A DNA stretch of 64,000 bases from NCBI GenBank assembly GCA_963836015.1, contig CAWIIF010000015.1, forward strand, positions 2,108,001 to 2,172,000, written 5' to 3'. Of the stretch, positions 1-8,538 are shown piece by piece. Position numbers and translations under genes: made by a program. The first letter of the stretch is position 1, and every line of letters begins with the position of its first letter. Source of the DNA: CAWCDJ01 sp963836015. Lineage in GTDB: Bacteria > Acidobacteriota > Terriglobia > Bryobacterales > Bryobacteraceae. A model generated the notes under the pieces. That model ran no database searches. It was not told the DNA's origin and saw nothing but the letters and a program-made list of their open reading frames with translations.

Positions 1-1057
1 CGAACACGTACGCGTAGCAAGCGCCGGAGAGGTTCCAGTAGGAGTCCGGAATCGGTTCGCCGCCTTTCGGATCGCCGGGCAGGATCGAGCCGATCTCATT
101 GACCGTCGTTCGCGTTGCGGGCGAGTACCGCTTGCGGATCTCCTCGATGTAGCGCGCGGTCGCGAGGAAGCGGTCGGCCTGGTCGAAATACGTGAACTGC
201 TGGATTGCCGGAGTTTGATCGGCGGTCGGAGTCGCGTAGAAATGGTACGAGATCATATCCAGCGGAATGCCCGGCTTGTGGTTCTTCGGGTTGAGGAAGT
301 ACTCGAACATGCGGGCGTCGCCGGACGGGTATGCCACCGATACTCCGACGAATTTCATCCGCGGCGCCACTTTCCGGATCGCCGCGACGATCGCATCATA
401 GCGGGCGGTGTACTGCTCGGGCGTGGTGTGATGTTCGAGGTCGGGCTCGTTGAGGACCTCCCAATAGTCGATCGGAAAACGATGCCCGGACTCGTGCCGC
501 TTGCCGAGTTCATCGGTGAACCCGCCGTTCACGTACCAGCCGACCAGGCGCGCGTAATACTCGCCCAGCTCCTTTCCGGAGGGGTCGCGAAGCTCGGTTC
601 CCTGCGTGTAGTCCCAGACGGCCTCATCGGGGTTGCGCGGGTATTCCACGGGCTTGGGAGTGCGGAACATCCACGCCGGAATCGTGCTGAAATTCAGAAC
701 GACCGGATGCCCCTTGGTGGCATTCAGGAAATCGATCGTCATCGGATCGATCAAGGAGAAATCCCAGGAAGCCTTCGAGTCAGACGGCGGCTCGAGCTCG
801 GCGACGCCCAACCGGGGGTAGGGAAGCCAGGGGACATAGCGCACATAGTCGGCGCCCAGCTTCTGAAGCTCGGCGAAGACCCGGTCGTGAATCGTCGAGC
901 CACGGCGCAGCGGCGGATTCACCACCACCTGCAGCGTGGCCGTCGTGTTCGAGACTCGCTCTACGTGGTCCCAGGAGACCGTGATGGATTGCGCGCCGGC
1001 AAGGCCCGCCGCCGCCATGAGCATGGCGAAGGCAGCTCGGATCGTTCGGATCGACAT
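1..1057 (-). CDS. GH-A clan (GH39-like) glycoside hydrolase, C-terminus cut by the window edge
   Basis: About 352 residues are visible, reading leftwards off the window. An ATG at 1057 opens a typical signal peptide (hydrophobic stretch at residues 7-22 ending Ala-Gly-Ala-Gln). The protein then shows a TIM-barrel glycosidase pattern: WEVLNEPD with the probable acid/base Glu204, and TTVNEIGS with the probable nucleophile Glu321. This pairing of NEP and a later Glu about 117 residues on is that of clan GH-A; GH39 (beta-xylosidase/iduronidase) is my nearest guess but substrate cannot be told. The start lies 8 bp after the stop of the isomerase-like gene, so it is probably the fourth gene of the operon starting at 6368. 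Because it has no stop in the window it is easily overlooked; a spurious plus-strand frame covers it. Confidence 0.85.
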   Translation of the reverse strand, partial: MSIRTIRAAFAMLMAAAGLAGAQSITVSWDHVERVSNTTATLQVVVNPPLRRGSTIHDRVFAELQKLGADYVRYVPWLPYPRLGVAELEPPSDSKASWDFSLIDPMTIDFLNATKGHPVVLNFSTIPAWMFRTPKPVEYPRNPDEAVWDYTQGTELRDPSGKELGEYYARLVGWYVNGGFTDELGKRHESGHRFPIDYWEVLNEPDLEHHTTPEQYTARYDAIVAAIRKVAPRMKFVGVSVAYPSGDARMFEYFLNPKNHKPGIPLDMISYHFYATPTADQTPAIQQFTYFDQADRFLATARYIEEIRKRYSPATRTTVNEIGSILPGDPKGGEPIPDSYWNLSGACYAYVF

Positions 1058-1065
1058 ATCAATCC

Positions 1066-2502
1066 TCAGCAGATGCGGACCGTTTCCAACCCCAGAAGGC
1101 TACCCAGTTTTTCGATCTTGCCGGCTACCTGCCCAACGCCCACGGCGCAATGGTGCGCCGGCCCTTCCGCGTTCCATCTCTCCATGAACTTCCGCGCGCC
1201 CGCGGGGAAGCGGTAGCGGCTGTTGGTGTTGCCGATCTCCAGAATCGGCCCGGGCACCGACTCGCCTTCGGCCGTCAGGAGCTTAATGGAGCCCGCTTCG
1301 GTCTCCACGACGGAAAGGAGCGTCACCGGCCCATGCCTGACCGACATCTCGACCGACAGGCCGCTTCCCACCTTGCCGTGATAGACGCCCAGCGGCCGGA
1401 CCTTCGTCTTGCCTTGCGCGATGGCCATGTGGCCGGGGCCGTCGTGGCCCATCAGGACGATATCCTCGCGAAAATCGGTAGCGTAATATTCGGTGAACGA
1501 TCCGCCCGCGCCGAACGCATCCATGATCTTCATGGCTTGCACGTTCTTGACCTCATACTCGCCGGCCACGGGAATGCCGCGAGCCGTGAGCAGGCTGGTC
1601 CCGAGAATGATGGAGCTGATGGCGTCCTCGTTTTCCGGAATGCCGATGCCCTGGTAGTAGTAGGCGAGCGACCCGAGTCCGTGCTCCGCGACCAAACGGT
1701 CCAGCGCGACCGAGGTGCGGGCCGCGCGGCGCAACTCGCCGGCCGGACAGCCGGGCTGGACGTCGAAGGCGCTGTGGAAGAGGTCGACGCGCGCGTCGAT
1801 CTCCGGTTCGCACACGCCCTGACGCAGCCGCGCCAGCTCGTCCACCTCGAGCATCTCCATGTGGCCGCCGAAGGCCGCGCAGTGCCGTGTCAGATCGGAA
1901 TAGATGTCCAGCATGCCGCCGTAGTAGTGGCCCATGAGGCCCAGACGGTTGTGCTCCATCACGTGCGCCGCCCGCGCGGCTTGCACCCAGCCGGCGATCT
2001 CGTCCCAGGCCGGCTGGTCGTCGTCGAGCATACCGGTTACCTGAAAGAACGGAATGCGGCAGCGGCGGAAAACATTGGCGATCTCGGGCACCGGACACGC
2101 CTGGCACCAGGCCAGCCATTCACCGGTCATGCGCCCGCGGTCGCTCATCCAGTTGAACGCGGAGTAGTCGATGGCCGCGCCGGGCGCCAGATTCAGGATA
2201 ATCACCGGAACCTTTGCCCGGCGCACGACCGGCAGGACCGTCGAGGACAGGGCGTAAGTCGAGACATGCAGAAAGATCAGGTCGACGTCGGCCTCGCGAA
2301 AGCGGTGACCGGCGGCCACGGCCTTCTGCGGGGTGTCGATCAGCCCCAGATTCTCCACTGAGACGGCGCAGCCCTCGATCTTCGCCGCGATGTGCAGGTT
2401 GAAGGCGGAAAGCCGGTCGCGCAAGCCGTCGAACTGCGGCCAGTACGCTTCGAGGCCGATGCTGAACAGCCCCACCCGAAGCGGATACGAATCGTCAGGC
2501 AT
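1066..2502 (-). CDS. L-arabinose/L-fucose isomerase-like protein
   Basis: The product is 478 residues starting at MPDDSYPLRVGLF. The first 50 codons of the longer open frame are a shadow of the upstream gene, and ATG 2502 overlaps the end of that gene by 8 bp, which fits translational coupling. The N-terminal half has the Rossmann-like folds of the isomerase family (VDLIFLHVSTYALSS, VPVIILNLAPG). The C-terminal half holds likely metal ligands: Glu in GIPENEDA, Glu in GGSFTEYYATDF, His in VLMGHDGPGH and His in GPAHHCAVG, matching the Glu/Glu/His/His arrangement known for AraA-type enzymes. It lacks a signal peptide, so it is cytoplasmic and probably handles a pentose or deoxyhexose released by the secreted operon partners. 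The exact sugar is unknown. Confidence 0.8.
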   Translation of the reverse strand: MPDDSYPLRVGLFSIGLEAYWPQFDGLRDRLSAFNLHIAAKIEGCAVSVENLGLIDTPQKAVAAGHRFREADVDLIFLHVSTYALSSTVLPVVRRAKVPVIILNLAPGAAIDYSAFNWMSDRGRMTGEWLAWCQACPVPEIANVFRRCRIPFFQVTGMLDDDQPAWDEIAGWVQAARAAHVMEHNRLGLMGHYYGGMLDIYSDLTRHCAAFGGHMEMLEVDELARLRQGVCEPEIDARVDLFHSAFDVQPGCPAGELRRAARTSVALDRLVAEHGLGSLAYYYQGIGIPENEDAISSIILGTSLLTARGIPVAGEYEVKNVQAMKIMDAFGAGGSFTEYYATDFREDIVLMGHDGPGHMAIAQGKTKVRPLGVYHGKVGSGLSVEMSVRHGPVTLLSVVETEAGSIKLLTAEGESVPGPILEIGNTNSRYRFPAGARKFMERWNAEGPAHHCAVGVGQVAGKIEKLGSLLGLETVRIC

Positions 2503-3445
2503 GCGGCTGTTTCGGATCGCGATGGATCCAGCGGTAGGCGGCGAGTGAGTTCTTCCAAAAGTACTTCTCGGCTGCCTGCCGTCCTTTCGTGTGAAAGTAA
2601 TCGCGTACGATCTTGACGATGGCCGGCAGGTTATCCACCGCCGCGGCATTGGGCCAGTCGCTGCCGAAAACCAGCCGGTCCTCGCCGAACGTATCGAAGA
2701 AATAATCGAGCAGGGGCTTGTAAGCGGCCGGGTCGGTCACGGGCCGGCCATCGTCCACGCGCATCACCTGGGAGACCTTCACATACACCTGAGGCCTCTT
2801 GGCGAGCTCACGCATGGTGGCTTCGACCGGCGGCCTCGCGGCGGCATCGAGGCGCGCCATCATGCCCGGAGCGTGATCCACGATCAACCGCAGGCCGGGG
2901 ACCTGATCGGTGACGCGGACCACCGCCTCCATGAGGTCGGGCCGCGGATTCGCGGTGTCCATCGCCAGGCCGGCCTGTTGCATTAACTTGAGCCCTTCGA
3001 TAAACACCGGGTTAGTAACTTGCTTGACCAGGTCGTAGCCCCACAGGTTGCCGTAGCGGATGCCGAGAAACAGCCGGTTCTTGTGATAGCGCTCCAGATA
3101 CTCGCGGAACTCCGGCTTTTCGGGCTGCAGGTTCCCGATTGTGCCGACCATCAATGGGTCCTTCTCTTCGACTTCGAGGACCCACAGGTTGTCTTCGATC
3201 CACGGGCTGGCCTCCACCTCGACAGCGCCCACAACCCCCAGCGGCGCGGCCAGGCGGCGGTAGCGGGCGGGCAATGCGGGTTCTTTGTTGGCACCGCCGC
3301 CGCTATACGGCGCGCCTTGCGGACGGGTCTGGTCGAACAGGTGAATGTGGCAATCGATGATCGGTATCGGGGGCTCCTGGGCGCCCACGCCCACCGCGGT
3401 CGCCGCGGCAGCCGCGGCTAGAAAGTCTCGTCGCCTGGTCATCAT
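2495..3445 (-). CDS. Tat-exported amidohydrolase (fuconolactonase/PDC-hydrolase-like)
   Basis: This is a 316-residue TIM-barrel amidohydrolase of the amidohydro_2 type. It begins with a twin-arginine signal (TRRRDFLAAAAAA), then DCHIHLFD (metal His33 and His35) and late VFGSDWPN carrying the conserved metal Asp. The family includes L-fuconolactonase, L-rhamnono-lactonase and 2-pyrone-4,6-dicarboxylate hydrolase. Placed between an isomerase-like gene and a pectin-lyase-fold gene, a sugar-lactonase role is the likeliest inference. Export by Tat would put it in the periplasm, which is unusual for a lactonase of this group and hints that lactone opening happens outside the cytoplasm. It starts 16 bp after the stop of the preceding gene. 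Confidence 0.85.
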   Translation of the reverse strand: MMTRRRDFLAAAAAATAVGVGAQEPPIPIIDCHIHLFDQTRPQGAPYSGGGANKEPALPARYRRLAAPLGVVGAVEVEASPWIEDNLWVLEVEEKDPLMVGTIGNLQPEKPEFREYLERYHKNRLFLGIRYGNLWGYDLVKQVTNPVFIEGLKLMQQAGLAMDTANPRPDLMEAVVRVTDQVPGLRLIVDHAPGMMARLDAAARPPVEATMRELAKRPQVYVKVSQVMRVDDGRPVTDPAAYKPLLDYFFDTFGEDRLVFGSDWPNAAAVDNLPAIVKIVRDYFHTKGRQAAEKYFWKNSLAAYRWIHRDPKQPHA

Positions 3446-3461
3446 CGAAGTCGATGATATC

Positions 3462-6368
3462 TTACCTCCCCGCGAAACGCGTGCGAACGGCGTATAGCGA
3501 AGTGCGCGCGGGAATGAACAGCGTCTTGCGGTCGCCGCCGCCGAACACCAGTTGGAGCGGACGCTCCGGCACCTCGATGCAATCGATCAGGCGTCCCGAC
3601 GGGTCGTATACCCAGATCTGGCCGGCGGCGATGTAAACGTTGCCTTTCTCATCCACCGCTACGCCCTCGCCTCCCTGGTTGGCAAAGATTTTCAGATTGG
3701 CCAGGCCGCCATCGGGCGTCACGGTTCCTTCCCAGGTGGTGATTTCGGCCTCGCTGGTGATGTAGGCCCGCTGCCCCGGAACCGCCGCGGCCAGGCCGAA
3801 GCCCCGCAGCAGCGGACTGCTCTTGATGCCCCAGCTCATGGCTCCGCTAACGAAATCTTCACCGGCGGGAAGGAAGGTCGAACCGTCGGGCGAGACGTAC
3901 TGCCGGTGGGGTTCCGCCAGCGTTTGCGGGTTCACGCGCCAGTCGCTCACGGGCAGCACAGCGGAGATTCCGGGCCTGGGCGCGACAGGCTGCGGCTGTA
4001 GGAGAGTCACGCCGCCACCCGTCGCCCCGGGCTTAAACCAGTACACGGTACCCGCACCGGCATAGGACACCACCATCAGGTCGCCGGCCTTATCGAACGC
4101 CAGGTTGACGGGGTCGAGCGGATTGTCGCGCACCGTCGAAAGCTCGCGGTTCGCGGCCGACCAGCGATAGATCGTCTGCCGGCGCGCGTCCACGAAATAG
4201 AAGTCGCCGGCTGGATCCACCGCGCCGCCGGAGATGTTGTAGAACCCGTCCGCGAGTTTCTCCATTTTGGCTCCGGCCGCCAGCACGGACGGGGTTGTCT
4301 TCGCGGGCTCGGGGGGCGCGCTGCCGCTGAGATCGAGCCAGGCGAACTCCCGCTGCCGCACCTCCGCGTGGTGCGTCTGGTCGTACACGGCGGTGTCGAA
4401 CGAGACCTTGCTATTGCTGTAGCAGTGCAGGTTGCGGAAGCGTATGTCCTTCGAGCGGGTCACCTTCACCGCGTAGGGGAAGGGCTGAAACGTGCTGATG
4501 ACCCGGTAGATGTGGAAGTTCGCGAACGTGATGTTGCTCGAGTCGTCGACTTCGAGGGGCAGCGCGGAGCCGCCTTCGCCGCGCTCCTCCTCGGTCTGCA
4601 GCGCGTAAACCCGCCAGTTGGAAACATGCCGCATCACGATTTCGCTGCGGACATGGTGCTCGCTCGACATTTCGTAAATCCGGCCCTCGGCGGAGGTGTC
4701 GGAGACGAGCATGCCCGCCTGCGCGAACGTGCTGGGAGTCCAGATGTCGAAGAACGTGCCTCCGCCGCCATCCGTCACCCAGAGGCTGGGATATTGGCCG
4801 TCCCAACGCCGGTTGAGATCGGGGTCCGCGGTGTGGGTGTTGTTGTAGGGATTCTCGCGGTGTCCATCGATCGCCGACGTGCCGTGACCGCCCAGGAAGC
4901 GGACGTCGTTCATCAGCGATTCCGCGCCGGCCATCCATTTCGCCGCGACCGCGCGGGGGTTGATGCCGTTGGTGTACAGCCCGATCCCGATCACGATGTT
5001 GGCTCCGCCCTTGGGCGCCTCGATCATCGGTTTCGCAGATCCCACGCCCTGAAACGCCGGAGTGGAATCGCGCAGCACGAGTTGCGTGGCGCTGGGGTGC
5101 AGGCCGATCAGGACGGTGTCGGGCCGGAGCGCGATGGTGTCGCTCAGGATGTACTTTCCCATGGGGATGTAGATGGCGCGATTCGCGGCGACTGCTCTGC
5201 GAAAGGCCTCGGTATCGTCGGTCGAGCCGTCGCCCTTCGCCCCAAGGGTCCTGATGTTCACCCAGGTTTCGCGCGGCGGCAGATCGGGGAGATCCGATAT
5301 CGCGGGCGAGGGCATGGCCGGTAGGGGAGACGCATCGAATAGGTCGCGGATCGTCCCGGTTGTTCCGATGTCCGAAAAATGGAGCCCGTGCGAGAAGGTC
5401 TTCACTGCGTACACGGCGGCTGGAGCCGTCACCTTGCGTCCGCTTTCGCGGAACTGCGCGAACAGCGGGACGCGCCGGCAGATCGCATTTTCAAAGTTGA
5501 TCTCGGTGCGCGGGTTCTCTTCGAGGCTGACGATCACGGCCGGGCCCGAGATATCCTCGAAGCGCCCGTCCTTGACCCACAGCTCGTCGTGCGAGTTGGC
5601 GTCGATGGAGATGGCCGTGGGGACGGAGTTGAAGCGGGGGCGCACCAGGGTCAACCCGGCGGCGCGCTCGCGGATGGCCGCTTCGCGCTGCCCTTCGAAC
5701 GATGCGTCCACCGCGGTGAATTGCCAGCCGGGCGAGGGCGTACCCGTCCAGATGCCGTATCGCCCTCCGTGAAAACTCACGTCCTCCATCACGTTACCGG
5801 TCTCATGGACGCCCGCGAGGCCGCTGCCCACGCGGAAATCCATGTGCGCCAGGAAGCAATGCTGCGCGTAGCGGCCGCGCACTCCAACGGCGCCCGGATT
5901 TTCGCCCAGGATTTCGATATCGATGTTGCTCATCCCGGAGTAAAACGTTCCGGCTCCGGCGTCACGCGGCCGGCCGTTTTCGCCGCCGCCGCGTCCCGCG
6001 CGCGGACGGCCTCCGGCGAAGAACACCATGTAGTTTTCATTCTCCGGATCCTGATAGCCCGGAGTGCTCTCCCCGAGCACGAACACGGGCCGCCCGGTCC
6101 CGTAGCCGATCAGGCGGATCGCCGGCCAGACGTTCAGGGTCTTGGTCAGCCGGTAGCGACCGGACGGGATGAAGACCACGCCTTCGCCGGTAGTCTCCTG
6201 GACCTTGTCGATCGCCTGCTGAATGGCTGCGGTGTCGTCGGCCGCGCCGTCGCCGCGGGCGCCGCTCAGATACACCGCTTTCGGATCGTCCAGCCGCTGT
6301 GTGTAATAGGAGGCCGCCTGCGCGGCCGGGGCCGCGAGCATCAATAAGGTGATAACGCGCTTCCACAT
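3462..6368 (-). CDS. Secreted double pectin-lyase-fold protein fused to an SMP-30/NHL-type beta-propeller
   Basis: The product is 968 residues starting at MWKRVITLLMLAAPAAQA, a clear signal peptide; a GGAG element lies 5-6 bp before ATG 6368, so the 22 extra upstream codons are rejected. Two pectate-lyase-3 type modules can be seen, each opening with the family signature: LSGARGDGAADDTAAIQQAI near residue 40 and IRTLGAKGDGSTDDTEAFRR near residue 380. The last 240 residues (VDPAGDFYFVDARRQTIYRW, LAFDKAGDLMVV, VAVDEKGNVYIAAG) are beta-propeller repeats like SMP-30/gluconolactonase or NHL. It is probably an extracellular or periplasmic polysaccharide-active or -binding protein heading the operon 6368 to 1. 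No catalytic residue can be assigned, so it may be structural rather than a lyase. Confidence 0.85.
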   Translation of the reverse strand: MWKRVITLLMLAAPAAQAASYYTQRLDDPKAVYLSGARGDGAADDTAAIQQAIDKVQETTGEGVVFIPSGRYRLTKTLNVWPAIRLIGYGTGRPVFVLGESTPGYQDPENENYMVFFAGGRPRAGRGGGENGRPRDAGAGTFYSGMSNIDIEILGENPGAVGVRGRYAQHCFLAHMDFRVGSGLAGVHETGNVMEDVSFHGGRYGIWTGTPSPGWQFTAVDASFEGQREAAIRERAAGLTLVRPRFNSVPTAISIDANSHDELWVKDGRFEDISGPAVIVSLEENPRTEINFENAICRRVPLFAQFRESGRKVTAPAAVYAVKTFSHGLHFSDIGTTGTIRDLFDASPLPAMPSPAISDLPDLPPRETWVNIRTLGAKGDGSTDDTEAFRRAVAANRAIYIPMGKYILSDTIALRPDTVLIGLHPSATQLVLRDSTPAFQGVGSAKPMIEAPKGGANIVIGIGLYTNGINPRAVAAKWMAGAESLMNDVRFLGGHGTSAIDGHRENPYNNTHTADPDLNRRWDGQYPSLWVTDGGGGTFFDIWTPSTFAQAGMLVSDTSAEGRIYEMSSEHHVRSEIVMRHVSNWRVYALQTEEERGEGGSALPLEVDDSSNITFANFHIYRVISTFQPFPYAVKVTRSKDIRFRNLHCYSNSKVSFDTAVYDQTHHAEVRQREFAWLDLSGSAPPEPAKTTPSVLAAGAKMEKLADGFYNISGGAVDPAGDFYFVDARRQTIYRWSAANRELSTVRDNPLDPVNLAFDKAGDLMVVSYAGAGTVYWFKPGATGGGVTLLQPQPVAPRPGISAVLPVSDWRVNPQTLAEPHRQYVSPDGSTFLPAGEDFVSGAMSWGIKSSPLLRGFGLAAAVPGQRAYITSEAEITTWEGTVTPDGGLANLKIFANQGGEGVAVDEKGNVYIAAGQIWVYDPSGRLIDCIEVPERPLQLVFGGGDRKTLFIPARTSLYAVRTRFAGR

Positions 6369-6426
6369 GGAGCACTCCAGACCGCTGACGGTATCACGTA
6401 TCGGGCAGCGATAAGATGGACAAGCC

Positions 6427-8529
6427 ATGGTCAACTATTCGAGTTCCGGCGAAGTCGCGATCCTCGCAGTGGATAACCCGCCTGTCAATGCGCTCAGCCC
6501 GGCCGTCGCGGAGGCGCTCGGAGCCGCGCTGGACAGGGCCGCGGCCGACCCCGAGGTTCACGCCATCGTGGTCATCGGCGCGGGCCGTACCTTTATTGCA
6601 GGCGCCGATATACACGTTCTCGAAGATGCGGCCTGGGGCCACTGGCCGGTAGGTCCGGGTCTGCACGGCCTGCTGGAGAAGATCGAGGATTCCGTGAAGC
6701 CAGTGGTGATGGCGATTCACGGCAGCGCCCTGGGCGGAGGCCTGGAAGTGGCCATGGCCGGCCACTACCGCGTTGCGGTAGCAACGGCGCAACTCGGACA
6801 GCCGGAGGTCAGCCTCGGCCTCATCCCCGGGGCCGAAGGCACGCAGCGCCTGCCGCGGCTGGTGGGCATCGAAAAGGCGATCGGGATGTGCGTCAGCGGA
6901 AAGCCGGTGCCGGCCTCCGAGGCGCTATCGGCGGGGCTGATCGACGCGCTGATCGAGGGCGATCTCGCGCAGGGAGCCGTGGAATTCGCTCGCCGGGCCG
7001 GGCCTACGGTGAAGACGCGCGAGCGCGCGGGCAAGCTCGGAACGCCCGAGGCCAACGCGCCGCTATACGCCGCCGGCCGGGAGCTGGCTGCGAAGATCCG
7101 CCGCAATCAGCAGGCGCCCCTGCGGGCAGTAGAGGCGATCGAGGCCGCCGCCACGATGAGCTTCGAGGAGGGCCGGCGCCGCGAGCGCGAGCTCTTCTCC
7201 GAATGCCTTGCGTCCGACCAGTCCCGAGCATTGATCCATGCCTTCTTTGCGGAACGCGCCGCGGCGAAGGTGCCGGGCGTGGACAAGGCCACCGGCGTAT
7301 TGCCGGTAGCAAGCGTCGCGATCGCGGGCGCCGGCACGATGGGCGGAGGAATCGCGATGGCGTGTGCCAACGCCGGAATCCCCGTGCTGCTCAAGGAGGC
7401 AGACGCCGCGCGGCTGGAGGCCGGCATGGCCCAGATCCGCCGGAACTACGAGATCAGCGTCCAGCGCGGCCGTTTCACCGCTGGCGCCAGGGACGAGCGG
7501 CTGGCGCTCATCCATCCGCAACTGGACTATGCCGGCTTCGATTCGGCCGACATCGTCATCGAGGCGGTCTTCGAGAACATGCGGCTCAAGAAGCAGGTCT
7601 TCGCCGAGCTCGACGCCGTGGCGCGGCCCGGCTGCATCCTCGCCAGCAACACCTCCACGCTCAGCATCGACGAGATCGCCTCGGCCACGAAGCGCCCGGA
7701 GTTCGTAGCCGGCATGCATTTTTTCAGTCCGGCCAATGTCATGAGGCTGCTCGAAATCGTGCGCGGGCGCGCGACGTCCCCGGAAGTCATCGCCACTGCC
7801 ATGGCGTTCGCGGCAAAGCTGAAGAAGGTCGGGGTGCTGGTGGGAAACTGCCCGGGTTTCGTGGGCAACCGGATGTTCTTTCCCTACATCTACGAGGGCC
7901 AGTTTCTAGTGGAAGACGGCGCGACACCCGAGCAGGTGGACCGTGAGCTCACCACGTTCGGCATGGCCATGGGCCTGTTCGCGGTGGATGACATGGCGGG
8001 AATCGACGTCGCATGGCGTGTTCGCCAGGAGCTACGCCATTTCGAGGGTTCCGGCCGCAGGCCGCTGGTGCAGGACCAGTTGTACGCCATGGGCCGGTAC
8101 GGCCAGAAGACCGGGGAGGGCTGGTACACGTATGGCAGCGATCGCAAGCCGGCGCCCGACCCGGAGGTGGTCGAGCTGATCGAGAGATCGGCGCGCGATG
8201 CCGGAATCGAGCGGCGCTCCATCACGGGCAAGGAAATCATCGAGCGCACCATCTACGCGCTGGTGAACGAAGGGGCGCGGGTTCTGGAGGAGGGCTTCGC
8301 GCTGCGCGCTTCCGATATCGACGTGATCTATCTCAACGGCTACGGGTTTCCTTCATGGCGCGGAGGCCCCATGTGCTACGCGGACCTCACCGGACTCGGC
8401 AACGTCTGCCGGACGATCGAGCGCTTTCATCGGGAATTCGGGGAGCGTTGGAAACCCGCGCCCCTGCTGACGCGGCTTGCAGCCGAAGGCCGCAGCTTCC
8501 GCGAGTACGATCGGGAGCGGCGCGGCTGA
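6427..8529 (+). CDS. FadB/FadJ-type enoyl-CoA hydratase / 3-hydroxyacyl-CoA dehydrogenase fusion
   Basis: The 700-residue protein is the beta-oxidation multifunctional type. Residues 1-190 are an enoyl-CoA hydratase with the oxyanion loops GRTFIAGADI and SALGGGLEVAMAGHYR. Residues 295-480 are the NAD-binding dehydrogenase with GAGTMGGG (301-308), SNTSTLSIDEIA and the catalytic His431 in GMHFFSPANV. GNCPGFVGNRMFFPY and a second C-terminal helical domain follow. It hydrates 2-enoyl-CoA and oxidises 3-hydroxyacyl-CoA in the cytoplasm. It starts divergently from the pectin-lyase gene with 58 bp between starts and has no thiolase partner next to it, so it is probably monocistronic. Length matches the family. 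Confidence 0.93.
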   Translation: MVNYSSSGEVAILAVDNPPVNALSPAVAEALGAALDRAAADPEVHAIVVIGAGRTFIAGADIHVLEDAAWGHWPVGPGLHGLLEKIEDSVKPVVMAIHGSALGGGLEVAMAGHYRVAVATAQLGQPEVSLGLIPGAEGTQRLPRLVGIEKAIGMCVSGKPVPASEALSAGLIDALIEGDLAQGAVEFARRAGPTVKTRERAGKLGTPEANAPLYAAGRELAAKIRRNQQAPLRAVEAIEAAATMSFEEGRRRERELFSECLASDQSRALIHAFFAERAAAKVPGVDKATGVLPVASVAIAGAGTMGGGIAMACANAGIPVLLKEADAARLEAGMAQIRRNYEISVQRGRFTAGARDERLALIHPQLDYAGFDSADIVIEAVFENMRLKKQVFAELDAVARPGCILASNTSTLSIDEIASATKRPEFVAGMHFFSPANVMRLLEIVRGRATSPEVIATAMAFAAKLKKVGVLVGNCPGFVGNRMFFPYIYEGQFLVEDGATPEQVDRELTTFGMAMGLFAVDDMAGIDVAWRVRQELRHFEGSGRRPLVQDQLYAMGRYGQKTGEGWYTYGSDRKPAPDPEVVELIERSARDAGIERRSITGKEIIERTIYALVNEGARVLEEGFALRASDIDVIYLNGYGFPSWRGGPMCYADLTGLGNVCRTIERFHREFGERWKPAPLLTRLAAEGRSFREYDRERRG

Positions 8530-8538
8530 CGACCGGCT

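Noticed and set aside
215..1216. Long plus-strand open frame over the left edge
   Set aside because: It is Arg/Gly/His-rich with no domain, while the opposite strand encodes a coherent glycosidase with signal peptide and catalytic motifs.
1150..2361. Plus-strand 403-codon open frame
   Set aside because: It is an antisense shadow of the isomerase-like gene; high GC keeps several frames open.
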